64,000 nucleotides of DNA, from assembly GCF_008807375.1 (NCBI RefSeq), contig NZ_CP043311.1:910001-974000 (forward strand), read 5' to 3'. Below, one piece after another: positions 46,497 to 55,535 of the stretch. The first letter of the stretch is position 1; every line of letters begins with the position of its first letter. Under the pieces are notes generated by a model that worked only from the letters and a program-made list of their open reading frames with translations, was not told the DNA's origin and searched no databases. A program made the translations under genes and the position numbers. The stretch comes from Pseudomonas lalkuanensis. Lineage in GTDB: Bacteria; Pseudomonadota; Gammaproteobacteria; Pseudomonadales; Pseudomonadaceae.

Positions 46497-47114
46497 ATGA
46501 CCGGTTTCCTGATCGCCCTGGCGGTGGTCTACCTGCTGCCCGGGCCCGACATGATCCTCCTGCTGCAAACCGGTGCCCGGCAGGGGCGCGCCATGGCGCT
46601 GGCAACCGCACTGGGACTGGCGCTGGCGCGTGGCTGCCACGTGGCGCTGGCCGGTCTCGGCCTGGCGGTGCTGTTCAAGACCGCGCCCTGGACCTTCGAT
46701 GTCGTGCGCCTGGCTGGCGCCGGCTACCTGCTCTGGCTGGGCCTGAAGCTGTTCCAGGCGGAGACGTCGGTATGGGGGGTGGACGCTGGGCGCCAACCTG
46801 CTCGGGCCTACTGGCAGGCATTGCGCCGTGGGTTGCTGACCAACCTGCTGAACCCCAAGGCGCTGGTGTTCTGCTCCGTGCTGCTGCCGCAATTCGTCAG
46901 CCCGGACGACGGGCCGCTGGGGCTGCAATTCGCCCTGCTGGGGGCTGTCCTGGTAGCAGTGGGGCTGGCTTTCGACTCGGCCTATGCGCTGATGGGGGCC
47001 GGGCTGGGCCGTTGGTTGGGACGTCGGCCGCTGGTGCAACGGGTGCAGCAGTGGCTGTTCGGCGGGGTGCTGGTGGGGTTCGGGGTGAGGCTGGCGGTAT
47101 TGCGGGATATCTGA
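46497..47114 (+). CDS. LysE/RhtB family amino-acid exporter
   Basis: A 205-residue inner-membrane exporter with about six helices. YLLPGPDMILLLQTGARQGR at the N-terminus and NLLNPKALVFCSVLLPQF in the middle are the family signatures. The substrate is unknown; the divergent Lrp-type gene suggests an amino acid. It has a good position after a 134-base shared promoter region and ends before a perfect REP palindrome. Confidence 0.9.
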   Translation: MTGFLIALAVVYLLPGPDMILLLQTGARQGRAMALATALGLALARGCHVALAGLGLAVLFKTAPWTFDVVRLAGAGYLLWLGLKLFQAETSVWGVDAGRQPARAYWQALRRGLLTNLLNPKALVFCSVLLPQFVSPDDGPLGLQFALLGAVLVAVGLAFDSAYALMGAGLGRWLGRRPLVQRVQQWLFGGVLVGFGVRLAVLRDI

Positions 47115-47135
47115 GGTGGCGCTAGCTGAAACATT

Positions 47136-47173
47136 GTGGGAGCGAATTCATTCGCGAATGAATTCGCTCCCAC
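47136..47173. repeat. Perfect 38-base REP palindrome
   Basis: GTGGGAGCGAATTCATTCGC is followed directly by its exact complement, ending GAATTCGCTCCCAC. Both arms match without spacer. It lies between the convergent lysE and dppF genes. Confidence 0.9.
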
Positions 47174-47184
47174 AGAAGTGCTCA

Positions 47185-48156
47185 TCAGCCGTTGATGGTT
47201 TCCACGTTGTGGCAGGCCACCTGGCGGGCATCGAGCAGGCGCAGTTCCGGTACTTCCACCTTGCAGCGCTCGGTGGCGTAGGGACAGCGCTTGTGGAAGG
47301 CACAGCCGGATGGCGGGTTGAGGGGGTTGGGCAGTTCACCGGTGATCTTGATCTTAGGCTTGCCCGGGTCCGGGTGGATGGCCGGCGTAGCCGAGAGCAG
47401 GGCCTTGGTGTAGGGGTGCAGCGGGCGCTCGTAGATCAGTTCGCTGGGGCCCATTTCCACCGGGCGGCCGAGGTACATCACCAGCACATCGTTGGAGACG
47501 TGGCGCACCACGGCCAGGTTGTGGGAGATGAACACATAGCCGGTGTTGTAGCGCTCCTGCAGGTCCATGAAGAGGTTGAGCACCTGGGCCTGGATCGACA
47601 CGTCGAGCGCTGATGTGGGCTCGTCCGCCACCAGCACCTTCGGGTTGAGCATCATGGCGCGGGCCAGGGCGATGCGCTGGCGCTGGCCGCCGGAGAACAT
47701 GTGCGGATAGCGCTGGTAATGCTCGGGGCGCAGGCCCACCTGCTGCATCATCGCCTGCACCTGTTCGCGGCGCTCAGTACGGGACAGGCCGGTGTTGATC
47801 AGCAGCGGTTCGGCCAGCTGGTCGCCCACCTTCTGCCGTGGGTTGAGCGAGGCGTAAGGGTTCTGGAACACCATCTGCACGTCACGGCGCAGTTGCTTGC
47901 GCTCGTCCTTGCTGGCGCCCGCCACTTCGCGGCCGGCGATCTGCAGGGAACCGGAGGAGGGTTCCTCGATCAGGGTCAGGGCGCGGGCGAGGGTGGACTT
48001 TCCGCAGCCGGACTCGCCGACCACGGCCAGGGTGCGGCCGGCTTCCAGTTCGAAGGACACGCCATTGAGGGCGCGCACCAGAGCCTGGGGCTTGAACAGG
48101 CCACGGGAGACTTCGTAGTGGCGGTGCAGGTCTCGGGCGGTCAATACGGCACTCAT
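47185..48156 (-). CDS. dppF: Dipeptide ABC transporter ATPase DppF
   Basis: A 323-residue cytoplasmic ATPase of the Opp/Dpp family. Walker A is GESGCGKST (residues 47-55), the signature reads [15 protein letters not shown], and Walker B is [12 protein letters not shown]. The C-terminal oligopeptide-transport extension has the Cys-rich block [14 protein letters not shown], a likely iron-sulfur or metal site. Its ATG overlaps the dppD stop. Last gene of dppBCDF. Confidence 0.95.
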   Translation of the reverse strand: MSAVLTARDLHRHYEVSRGLFKPQALVRALNGVSFELEAGRTLAVVGESGCGKSTLARALTLIEEPSSGSLQIAGREVAGASKDERKQLRRDVQMVFQNPYASLNPRQKVGDQLAEPLLINTGLSRTERREQVQAMMQQVGLRPEHYQRYPHMFSGGQRQRIALARAMMLNPKVLVADEPTSALDVSIQAQVLNLFMDLQERYNTGYVFISHNLAVVRHVSNDVLVMYLGRPVEMGPSELIYERPLHPYTKALLSATPAIHPDPGKPKIKITGELPNPLNPPSGCAFHKRCPYATERCKVEVPELRLLDARQVACHNVETING

Positions 48157-49127
48157 CGCGCCACCTCGATCAGGTTAAGGGGGTAGAAGCAGCGCACGGC
48201 ACCATGGGCGTGCGGGTCCAGCGTCGGGCGCTGGGCCACGCAGTTGGACTGGCCGTAGGGGCAGCGCGGCGACAGCAGGCAGCCGTGGGGGCGGTCGTAG
48301 CGGCCGGGCACGATGCCGGGCAGCGTCGACAGGCGATGGGCGCCCAGGCTGTGCTCGGGAATCGCCTTGAGCAGGGCTTCGGTATAGGGATGGGTGGGTG
48401 CGTCGAACAGGCGCGGCACTTCACCGATTTCCACGGCCTGGCCGGCGTACATCACGCACACGCGGTCGGCGGTTTCGGCGACCACGGCCAGGTCATGGGT
48501 GATCAGCACCAGGGCCATGCCCTGGTCGCGCTGCAGGTCCAGCAGCAGGTCCATGATCTGCGCCTGGATGGTCACGTCCAGGGCGGTAGTGGGTTCGTCG
48601 GCGATCAGCAGCTTGGGTTCGGCGGCGATGGCCATGGCGATGGCCACGCGTTGGCTCATGCCCCCGGACAACTGGTGCGGATAGGCATCGAGACGGCTGG
48701 CGGCACCGGGGATTTCCACCCGTTCCAGCAGCTCCAGGGCGCGCTGGCGGGCGGCCTTGCCCTTCAGGCCCAGGTGCTGGCGCAGGACCTCCTCGATCTG
48801 GAAGCCCACGGTGTAGCTGGGGTTGAGCGCGGTCATCGGGTCCTGGAAGACCATTGCCAGGTCCTTGCCGACGATGTGCCGACGCTGCTTGCCCTTGAGC
48901 TTGAGCATGTCGTGGCCGTCGAAGCGCAGGCTGTCGGCGGTGATGCGGCCGGGGGCGTCGATCAGGCCCATCAGCGCCATCATGGTCACCGACTTGCCGG
49001 AGCCGGACTCGCCAACGATGGCCAGCACTTCGCCCTTGTTCACCGAGATGTCGAGGCCATCCACCACCGGGACGGCGTTGGCGTCGCCGAAGCGCACGCT
49101 GAGGTTCTTGATTTCCAGAAGGCTCAT
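48153..49127 (-). CDS. dppD: Dipeptide ABC transporter ATPase DppD
   Basis: A 324-residue ATPase, partner of DppF. Walker A is GESGSGKS (residues 39-46), the signature [15 protein letters not shown], and Walker [14 protein letters not shown]. The C-terminal extension carries [14 protein letters not shown], like DppF. Its stop overlaps the dppF start. A 141-base gap with a REP pair separates it from dppC. Confidence 0.95.
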   Translation of the reverse strand: MSLLEIKNLSVRFGDANAVPVVDGLDISVNKGEVLAIVGESGSGKSVTMMALMGLIDAPGRITADSLRFDGHDMLKLKGKQRRHIVGKDLAMVFQDPMTALNPSYTVGFQIEEVLRQHLGLKGKAARQRALELLERVEIPGAASRLDAYPHQLSGGMSQRVAIAMAIAAEPKLLIADEPTTALDVTIQAQIMDLLLDLQRDQGMALVLITHDLAVVAETADRVCVMYAGQAVEIGEVPRLFDAPTHPYTEALLKAIPEHSLGAHRLSTLPGIVPGRYDRPHGCLLSPRCPYGQSNCVAQRPTLDPHAHGAVRCFYPLNLIEVAR

Positions 49128-49169
49128 ACAGCGGTCTCCTGGCAGGGCCGAGCGATTGAAGGCGACGTT

Positions 49170-49228
49170 GTAGGAGCTAGCTTGCTCGCGAAGGGGGGCA
49201 GCAGGTTCGCCAGCAAGCTGGCTCCTAC
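49170..49228. repeat. REP pair, TAGCTTGCTCGC type
   Basis: GTAGGAGCTAGCTTGCTCGC and the inverted GCCAGCAAGCTGGCTCCTAC are separated by about 15 bases. It lies inside the dpp operon between dppC and dppD. Confidence 0.85.
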
Positions 49229-49268
49229 GGGAAGCAGGCGCGGAACGGAAATTCTCATGGCGGGCTCC

Positions 49269-50180
49269 TCAGACTGCATTCTTGAGTTTCGGGTCCAGCG
49301 CATCGCGCAGGCCGTCGCCCATCAGGTTGATCGCCAGCACGCTGAGCAGGATGGTCAGGCCGGGCAGCGAAACCACCCACCAGGCGCGTTCGATGTAGTC
49401 GCGCGCGGAGGCCAGCATGGTGCCCCACTCGGGAGTGGGCGGCTGCACGCCGAGACCGAGAAAGCCCAGGGCGGCGGCGTCGAGGATGGCCGAGGAGAAG
49501 CTCAGGGTCGCCTGGACGATCAGCGGCGCCATGCAGTTGGGCAGCACGGTGACGAACATCAGGCGCAGCAGACCGGCGCCTGCCAGGCGCGAAGCGGTGA
49601 CGTAGTCGCGGTTCAGCTCGCCCATCACCGAGGCGCGGGTCAGGCGCACGTAGGAGGGCAGGGAGACGATGGCGATGGCGATCACGGTGTTGATCAGGCC
49701 CGGGCCGAGGATGGCGACGATGGCCACGGCCAGCAGCAGGGACGGCAGGGCCAGCATGATGTCCATCAGGCGCATGATCGACGGCCCCAGCAGGCGCGGG
49801 AAGAAACCCGCCACCAGGCCGAGGAGGATGCCGGGGATCAGCGACATCACCACCGACGTCAGGCCGATCAGCAGCGACAGGCGGGCGCCGTGGATCAGGC
49901 GCGAGAGCACGTCGCGGCCGAGTTCGTCGGTGCCGAGCAGGAACTGCGCCTGGCCGCCTTCCAGCCACACCGGCGGAGTCAGCAGGAAGTCGCGGAACTG
50001 CTCGCTCGGGTCATGGGGAGCGACCCAGGGAGCGAAGAGGGCGCAGAAGACGATCAGGATCATGAAGACAAGGCCGCCGACGGCGCCCTTGTTGTGGGCG
50101 AAGGCCTTCCAGAATTCTTTGAGCGGCGACGGGTAGAGGACGCTCGGGTCAGTGGCCGGAATGTTGGAAACCGTGTTCAT
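49269..50180 (-). CDS. dppC: Dipeptide ABC transporter permease DppC
   Basis: A 303-residue inner-membrane permease with about six helices and an N-terminal cytoplasmic part. LLGTDELGRDVLSRLIHGAR is the DppC/OppC signature, and RASVMGELNRDYVTASRLAGA is the EAA loop for the ATPases. It follows dppB after about 150 bases without visible promoter. Confidence 0.95.
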   Translation of the reverse strand: MNTVSNIPATDPSVLYPSPLKEFWKAFAHNKGAVGGLVFMILIVFCALFAPWVAPHDPSEQFRDFLLTPPVWLEGGQAQFLLGTDELGRDVLSRLIHGARLSLLIGLTSVVMSLIPGILLGLVAGFFPRLLGPSIMRLMDIMLALPSLLLAVAIVAILGPGLINTVIAIAIVSLPSYVRLTRASVMGELNRDYVTASRLAGAGLLRLMFVTVLPNCMAPLIVQATLSFSSAILDAAALGFLGLGVQPPTPEWGTMLASARDYIERAWWVVSLPGLTILLSVLAINLMGDGLRDALDPKLKNAV

Positions 50181-50333
50181 CGGAGACTCCAGAGAATCTG
50201 TCCAGGGTCTCGCGAGCTAGAGCGAGACAAGGAAAAAACAGCCGAGGAAGCGGAGTTTGCTTCCTGCAAATGAGCATTCCGAGGCTGGTTTTGACGCGGT
50301 ATCGCCGACGCGCAGCAGATCATGGGCAGGTTC

Positions 50334-51344
50334 TCAGCGTTGATGGCGGATGCGGGGGTTTACCAGGCCGTAGAGGATGTCCACGACGAAGTTCACCACG
50401 ATCACGAGGCAGGCAATCAGCAGGATGCCGTTCTGCACCACCGGATAGTCACGGGCGCCGATGGCTTCGATCAGCCATTTGCCGATGCCCGGCCAGGAGA
50501 AGATGGTTTCGGTCAGCACCGCGCCGGCGAGCAGGGTGCCCACCTGCAGGCCGAACACGGTCAGTACCGGGATAAGCGCGTTGCGCAGGCCGTGGACGAA
50601 GACCACACGGGCCGGCGACAGGCCCTTGGCGCGGGCGGTACGCACATAGTCTTCGCGCAGCACTTCGAGCATGGCCGAACGGGTCATGCGCGCGATCACC
50701 GCCAGCGGGATGGTGCCGAGCACGATGGCCGGCAGGATCAGGTGGCGCAGGGCGTCGACGAAGGCGCCTTCCTCCTCGGACAGCAGCGTGTCGATGAGCA
50801 TGAAGCCGGTTACAGGCGAAATGTCGTAGAGCAGGTCGATGCGTCCGGACACCGGCGTCCAGCCCAGCCCCACGGAGAAGAACATGATCAGCAGCAGGCC
50901 CCACCAGAAGATCGGCATGGAATAGCCCGCCAGGGAGATGCCCATCACCCCGTGGTCGAATAGCGAGCCTCGCTTCAGGGCGGCGATCACCCCCGCCAGC
51001 ACCCCGAGGGTGCCGGAGAAGATCAGCGCGGCGATGGCCAGCTCCAGGGTGGCGGGGAACAGGGTGAGGAATTCGTGCCAGACGCCTTCGCGGGTACGCA
51101 GCGATTCGCCCAGGTCGCCCTGTGCCAGCTTGCCGATGTAGTCCAGGTACTGTTCCGGCAGCGGTTTGTTGAGACCGAGGCGTTCCATGGCCTGGGCGTG
51201 CATTTCCGGGTCTACCCGACGCTCACCCATCATCACTTCCACCGGGTCACCGGGAATCAGGCGGATCAGGGCGAAGGTGAGCAAGGTGACGCCGAAGAAG
51301 GTGGGGATCAGAAGCCCCAGTCGGCGCGCGATGAAACTCAGCAT
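50334..51344 (-). CDS. dppB: Dipeptide ABC transporter permease DppB
   Basis: A 336-residue inner-membrane permease with six helices. The start MLSFIARRLGLLIPTFFGVT and the block IRLIPGDPVEVMMGERRVDPE are typical; the EAA loop is EVLREDYVRTARAKGLSPAR. It heads dppBCDF and lies about 200 bases after the dppA stop, which carries a hairpin. Confidence 0.95.
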   Translation of the reverse strand: MLSFIARRLGLLIPTFFGVTLLTFALIRLIPGDPVEVMMGERRVDPEMHAQAMERLGLNKPLPEQYLDYIGKLAQGDLGESLRTREGVWHEFLTLFPATLELAIAALIFSGTLGVLAGVIAALKRGSLFDHGVMGISLAGYSMPIFWWGLLLIMFFSVGLGWTPVSGRIDLLYDISPVTGFMLIDTLLSEEEGAFVDALRHLILPAIVLGTIPLAVIARMTRSAMLEVLREDYVRTARAKGLSPARVVFVHGLRNALIPVLTVFGLQVGTLLAGAVLTETIFSWPGIGKWLIEAIGARDYPVVQNGILLIACLVIVVNFVVDILYGLVNPRIRHQR

Positions 51345-51513
51345 TTGGGCGAATCACTCCTCATCTTTTGTTTTGCCGGTCAGCGCACTGACCGTTCCCA
51401 GCAGTTTAGGCCGCATGGGTAAAGGCGCCGTCCCGAGGGGGCCGGTTGCCTTGCGTTTTTTGTGGCAGGTGAGATTGGCCTCGTCCGATCTAGGCGTCGG
51501 ATTGAGGATGCGA

Positions 51514-51536
51514 AGAAGGCCGGTTGCCCGGCCTCG
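51514..51536 (-). terminator. Hairpin between dppA and dppB
   Basis: AGGCCGG and CCGGCCT form a stem followed on the minus strand by TTCTTC. Such a partial terminator would make the binding protein mRNA more abundant than that of the permeases. Confidence 0.6.
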
Positions 51537-51541
51537 TTCAC

Positions 51542-53143
51542 TCAGCGCCCGTTGGAGACGCCGTAGAAGCTGTTGCGTCCGAAGGGGCTGATCAGGAAGT
51601 CCTTCACGCTGGCGCGCATCGGCTGGTAGACCGTGGAGTGGGCGATCGGGGTGATCGGCACCTGCTGTTGCAGGACGTGCTGGGCCTGCTTGTACAGTTC
51701 GGTACGTTTCTCGACGTCGGCGGTGGCCTTGGCGGCCTTCACCAGTTTGTCGTAGCTGGCGTCGCACCATTTGGAGAAGTTGTTGCCGTCCACCGAGTCG
51801 CAGCCGTAGAGGGTGCCCAGCCAGTTGTCCGGATCACCGTTGTCGCCGGTCCAGCCGATCAGCATGGCGTCGTGCTCGCCGGCATGGGCGCGCTTGATGT
51901 ATTCGCCCCACTCGTAGCTGACGATGCGGGCCTTGATGCCCACCTTGGCCCAGTCGGCCTGGAGCATTTCGGCCATCAGCTTGGCGTTGGGGTTGTACGG
52001 ACGCTGAACCGGCATGGCCCAGAGGGTGATCTCGGTGCCTTCCTGCACGCCGGCGGCTTTCAGCAGCTCCTTGGCCTTCTCCGGGTTGAACTCGCGATCC
52101 TTGATGGTCTCGTCGTAGGACCACTGGGTCGGCGGCATGCCGTTCACCGCCAACTGGCCGGCGCCCTGGTAGACGGCGTCGATGATGGCTTTCTTGTTCA
52201 CCGCCATGTCCAGCGCCTGGCGCACTTCGAGCTTGTCGAACGGGGCGCGGGTGACGTTGTAGGCGATGTAGCCGAGGTTGAAGCCTGGCTCGCTCGGCAC
52301 CTGCAGGTTCGGGTCCTTCTTCAGGGCCTCGATGTCGGCAGGACGCGGGTTGAGGGTGATCTGGCACTCGCCGGCCTTGAGCTTCTGGGCACGTACCGAG
52401 GCATCGGTGTTGATGGCGAAGATCAGGTTGTCGATCTTCACGTCGCCCGGCTTCCAGTAGTCCTTGTTGCCGGTGAAGCGGATCTGCGCGTCCTTCTGGT
52501 AGCGCTTGAGCACGAAGGGGCCGGTGCCGATGGGCTTCTGGTTGATGTCGGCGGCCTTGCCGGCCTTGAGCAACTGGTCGGCATACTCGGCGGACTGGAT
52601 CGCGGCGAAGTTCATCGCCAGGTTCTGGATGAAGGCGGCGTCCACCTCGTTCAGGGTGAAGGCCACGGTCATGTCGTCGACCTTCTCCACCTTGGCGATG
52701 TTCTTGTCCAGGCCCATGTCGGTGAAGTAGGGGAATTCAGTGGGGTACGCCTTGCGGAAGGGATGGTCCTTGTCGAGCATGCGCTGGAAGGTGAACACCA
52801 CGTCGTCGGCGTTGAAGTCGCGGGTCGGCTTGAAGTAGTCGGTGGTATGGAACTTCACGCCCGGGCGCAGGTGGAACACGTAGCGCTTGCCGTCTTCACT
52901 GATGTCCCAGCTGCTGGCCAGGGTCGGTTCGACCTTGGTGCTGCCACGCTGGAACTGGGCAAGGCGGTTGAAGAGGGTTTCCGAGGCCGCGTCGAAGTCG
53001 GTACCGGTGGTGTACTGGCCCGGGTCGAAGCCGGCGGGGCTGCCCTCGGAGCAGAAGACCAGGTTGCTGGCGGCGTGGGTGAAGCCGGAGCCGAGGATGA
53101 GACCAGCGGCAATCATGGACTTGAGCGCGGTTTTCTGACGCAT
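51542..53143 (-). CDS. dppA: Periplasmic dipeptide-binding protein (DppA paralog a)
   Basis: A 533-residue SBP family 5 protein, signal peptide about residues 1-24 (ending THA). The mature start ASNLVFCSEGSPAGFDPGQY and the body (FHLRPGVKFHTTDYFKPTRD, NPNAKLMAEMLQADWAKVGI) are those of DppA. It binds di- and tripeptides for DppBCDF. It is nearly the same over most of its length as the paralog at 57.2 kb. AT-rich palindromes that look like PsdR operators lie upstream (53355-53375). Confidence 0.93.
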   Translation of the reverse strand: MRQKTALKSMIAAGLILGSGFTHAASNLVFCSEGSPAGFDPGQYTTGTDFDAASETLFNRLAQFQRGSTKVEPTLASSWDISEDGKRYVFHLRPGVKFHTTDYFKPTRDFNADDVVFTFQRMLDKDHPFRKAYPTEFPYFTDMGLDKNIAKVEKVDDMTVAFTLNEVDAAFIQNLAMNFAAIQSAEYADQLLKAGKAADINQKPIGTGPFVLKRYQKDAQIRFTGNKDYWKPGDVKIDNLIFAINTDASVRAQKLKAGECQITLNPRPADIEALKKDPNLQVPSEPGFNLGYIAYNVTRAPFDKLEVRQALDMAVNKKAIIDAVYQGAGQLAVNGMPPTQWSYDETIKDREFNPEKAKELLKAAGVQEGTEITLWAMPVQRPYNPNAKLMAEMLQADWAKVGIKARIVSYEWGEYIKRAHAGEHDAMLIGWTGDNGDPDNWLGTLYGCDSVDGNNFSKWCDASYDKLVKAAKATADVEKRTELYKQAQHVLQQQVPITPIAHSTVYQPMRASVKDFLISPFGRNSFYGVSNGR

Positions 53144-53354
53144 GCGAACCTCGTTGTTGTTTTTCTGAGGGCGGCATATCAGGTGCTGAAGCCTGCGGTG
53201 TCTCTTGCACCTGACCCTGCGACTTCGTGGGCCGCAGGTTGCCCGTCATTCGCGTGCCGGGGCCGGAGGCCGGTGTTCCCGGGCGGGCGATGGCGGCGAA
53301 GGAGGAAGGAGTGCTTGCGCCTCCGCCGGCCGAGGCCGAACTTAAGTGATGCTG

Positions 53355-53375
53355 AAATTAAGGTCAACTTAAATT
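53355..53375. promoter_or_regulatory. Putative PsdR operator upstream of dppA
   Basis: AAATTAAGGTCAACTTAAAT (arms AATTAAG/CTTAAATT) resembles the perfect palindrome before mdpA. A further CTTAAG lies just upstream (53341-53346). Confidence 0.6.
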
Positions 53376-53405
53376 CAGTAGCGCTTACTTCCGAAAGCCG
53401 GCCGG

Positions 53406-53969
53406 TCAGGGGGTGGCGTGGTCGTCGAAAAGACCCATGGTGGTAACGGTCAGCACCTCGGCCACTTCTTCGCCGGAATTGGCGAGAAAGTGCGGTTTGG
53501 CCGCGTCGAAATGCACCGAATCTCCCGGACCCAGGGGATAGTTGCGGCCTTCGATGGTGTAGACGATCTGCCCGGACAGCACGTAGGCGAACTCGGCGCC
53601 TTCATGGGAAATGAGCTCGGACTGGTAGCCCACCGGCATGCTCATTTTCACTGCATTGATCAGGTTGCCGGGGAAGTTGCTGGACAGGCGCTCGTAGGCC
53701 AGCGGCTGGCCGCCGATGGTATAGCGCACGCGCTGGCCCTGGTGGGAGTCGGGCTGGTGCTGGCTGGGCTGGTCGAACAGGACGTTGAGGGGAATCCCCA
53801 GGGATTTGGCGATGTTCGCCAGGGAAGAGATCGACACGCCAGTGAGGTTGCGCTCCGCCTGGGAAAGGAAACTGGCCGTGAGGCCCGATTCGGCGGCTAC
53901 CTGGTTCAGGGTCTTGTTGGCGGCGCGGCGGTAGCGGCGCAACCGTTCGCCGATCTGTTCTACGGTCAT
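53406..53969 (-). CDS. psdR: XRE-cupin transcription regulator PsdR
   Basis: A 187-residue regulator. The helix-turn-helix is at about residues 8-62 (TLNQVAAESGLTASFLSQAE), the cupin domain at about 105-180 (ISHEGAEFAYVLSGQIVYTI, YPLGPGDSVHFDAAKPH). In P. aeruginosa PsdR represses dipeptide uptake and the dipeptidase MdpA, and both gene sets flank it here. It is divergent from mdpA; the shared 159-base region has two AT-rich palindromes. It faces the dppA upstream region on the other side. Confidence 0.9.
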   Translation of the reverse strand: MTVEQIGERLRRYRRAANKTLNQVAAESGLTASFLSQAERNLTGVSISSLANIAKSLGIPLNVLFDQPSQHQPDSHQGQRVRYTIGGQPLAYERLSSNFPGNLINAVKMSMPVGYQSELISHEGAEFAYVLSGQIVYTIEGRNYPLGPGDSVHFDAAKPHFLANSGEEVAEVLTVTTMGLFDDHATP

Positions 53970-54042
53970 TGGTGTGGCTCTTGTTTTGAGAGCGCCAGTA
54001 TAACGGGCGGCGCATTGTAGAAAAGGCTTGTCGCCTTATTGA

Positions 54043-54063
54043 AATTAAGTGGGACTGAAAATT
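54043..54063. promoter_or_regulatory. Putative PsdR operator, imperfect copy
   Basis: AATTAAGTGGGACTGAAAAT has the arms AATTAAGT and ACTGAAAATT around GGG, an imperfect version of the palindrome 30 bases downstream. Confidence 0.55.
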
Positions 54064-54076
54064 GGCGTTGACGACG

Positions 54077-54095
54077 ATTTAAGTGGAACTTAAAT
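54077..54095. promoter_or_regulatory. Putative PsdR operator, perfect palindrome
   Basis: ATTTAAGTGGAACTTAAAT is a perfect inverted repeat (8-bp arms, 3-base centre) in the psdR-mdpA divergent region, 34 bases before mdpA. Confidence 0.7.
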
Positions 54096-54128
54096 TCTGC
54101 GCACTGCAACACGACTCAGGAGAACAGG

Positions 54129-55346
54129 ATGACAGTGGGAGTGGGTGGCAAGACTCCGGAACAGGCGCTCGCCGGCCTGTCCAATATGGTCGCGGGCATG
54201 GGCCCCATCGGCCTCGACGAGTACCAGGCGCGCATCGCCAAGGCCCAGGGCCTGATGCGTGACCGGGGCATCGCGGCCATCTACCTCAACGCCGGCAGCA
54301 ACCTGCGCTACTTCACCGGGGTGAAGTGGAGCCCGAGCGAACGCATGGTCGGCGCCGTACTCCCTGCCGATGGCCCGCTGGCCTACATCGCACCGGCCTT
54401 CGAGGAAGGCACCATCCGCGATTTTCGCGAGGTGGACGGCGCTATCCACACCTGGCACGAACACGAGAGCCCCTACCGCCTGCTGCTGGACATGCTGGCC
54501 GGCATGGGCATCGCTGCTGACGCCAGCATCGGCCTATGCCCGTCCATGGCCTTCTTCATGTACGACGGCATCCGTCGCCTGGGTTCCGCCTTCGGCTTCG
54601 TCGATGCCGCCTGCATCATCAACCCCTGCCGTTTCCACAAGTCCGCCACCGAGCTGGCGCTGATGCAGCGCGCCAAGGACATGACGCTGGAAGTGCACAA
54701 GGCCGCCGCCAGCATCCTGCGCGAGGGCATCAGCACCACCGAGGTCGCGGAGTTCATCCACCAGGCGCACCGCAGGGTGGGCGCGCCGGGTTCCACTTTC
54801 TGCATCGTGCTGTTCGGCGAGGCCAGCGCCTTCCCCCATGGGGTGAAGCATGCGCAGGTGCTCAAGGACGGCGACATGGTGCTGATCGATACCGGCTGCC
54901 AGCTCCACGGCTACCAGTCGGATATCACCCGCAGCTATGTGTTCGGCGCGCCGAACGAACGCCAACGCGCGTTCTGGAATCTGGAGAAGGCCGCGCAGCA
55001 GGCCGCTTTCGATGCCGCCCGTCCAGGCGAACCCTGCGGCTCGGTCGACGCCGCCGCGCGCCGTTGCCTGGAAGCCGGCGGTCTGGGGCCGGACTACCAA
55101 CTGCCGGGCCTGCCGCATCGCACCGGCCATGGCATCGGCATGGATATCCACGAAGGGCCCTACCTGGTACGTGGCGACGAGACGCCGCTGGCCGAGGGCA
55201 TGTGCTTCTCCAACGAGCCGATGATCTGCGTGCCGGGTGAATTCGGTATTCGCCTGGAGGATCACTTCTACATGAGCGCCACCGGACCGCGCTGGTTTAC
55301 CCAGCCGAGCCATTCCATCGACGACCCGTTCGGGTTGGAGGCCTGA
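54129..55346 (+). CDS. mdpA: Metallo-dipeptidase, M24 family (MdpA)
   Basis: A 405-residue Xaa-Pro-dipeptidase-like peptidase with a pita-bread fold. Metal ligands can be placed in IDTGCQLHGYQSDITRSY (two Asp), GHGIGMDIHEGP (His), SNEPMICVPGEF (Glu) and IRLEDHF (Glu). The N-terminal creatinase-like domain covers about 1-160. Position next to psdR and the dpp genes is that of PA4498 (MdpA), which splits imported dipeptides in the cytoplasm. AGGAGAA lies 6 bases before the ATG. Confidence 0.92.
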   Translation: MTVGVGGKTPEQALAGLSNMVAGMGPIGLDEYQARIAKAQGLMRDRGIAAIYLNAGSNLRYFTGVKWSPSERMVGAVLPADGPLAYIAPAFEEGTIRDFREVDGAIHTWHEHESPYRLLLDMLAGMGIAADASIGLCPSMAFFMYDGIRRLGSAFGFVDAACIINPCRFHKSATELALMQRAKDMTLEVHKAAASILREGISTTEVAEFIHQAHRRVGAPGSTFCIVLFGEASAFPHGVKHAQVLKDGDMVLIDTGCQLHGYQSDITRSYVFGAPNERQRAFWNLEKAAQQAAFDAARPGEPCGSVDAAARRCLEAGGLGPDYQLPGLPHRTGHGIGMDIHEGPYLVRGDETPLAEGMCFSNEPMICVPGEFGIRLEDHFYMSATGPRWFTQPSHSIDDPFGLEA

Positions 55347-55535
55347 GGGCAGGTCTTCGACCTGCTTTGGCGACTGAAGTCGCTCCTACAGGACTGCGCC
55401 GGGACTCGCCTCTGTGCGGACAGCACCCTCTCCCTCTGGGTGAGGGTTGGGGTGGTCCAGGTCCGCTCGGACTCTGAAGGGCAGACCTGCGGTCTGCCTG
55501 GCGAATGCATTGGCCCCCGCAGGCGCCACGCCAAC
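55347..55535. other. Gap between mdpA and the third dppA gene
   Basis: No gene is seen. A single degenerate REP arm (about 55367-55391, GAAGTCGCTCCTAC at its end) is present; no T-run terminator is found between these convergent genes. Confidence 0.4.

Noticed and set aside
51524..53446. A 640-codon plus-strand frame opposite dppA, and a similar 588-codon one at 57143
   Set aside because: Both are shadows of dppA paralogs with the same unusual Val/Gly/Leu/His-rich translation, as expected when two similar genes are read antisense.
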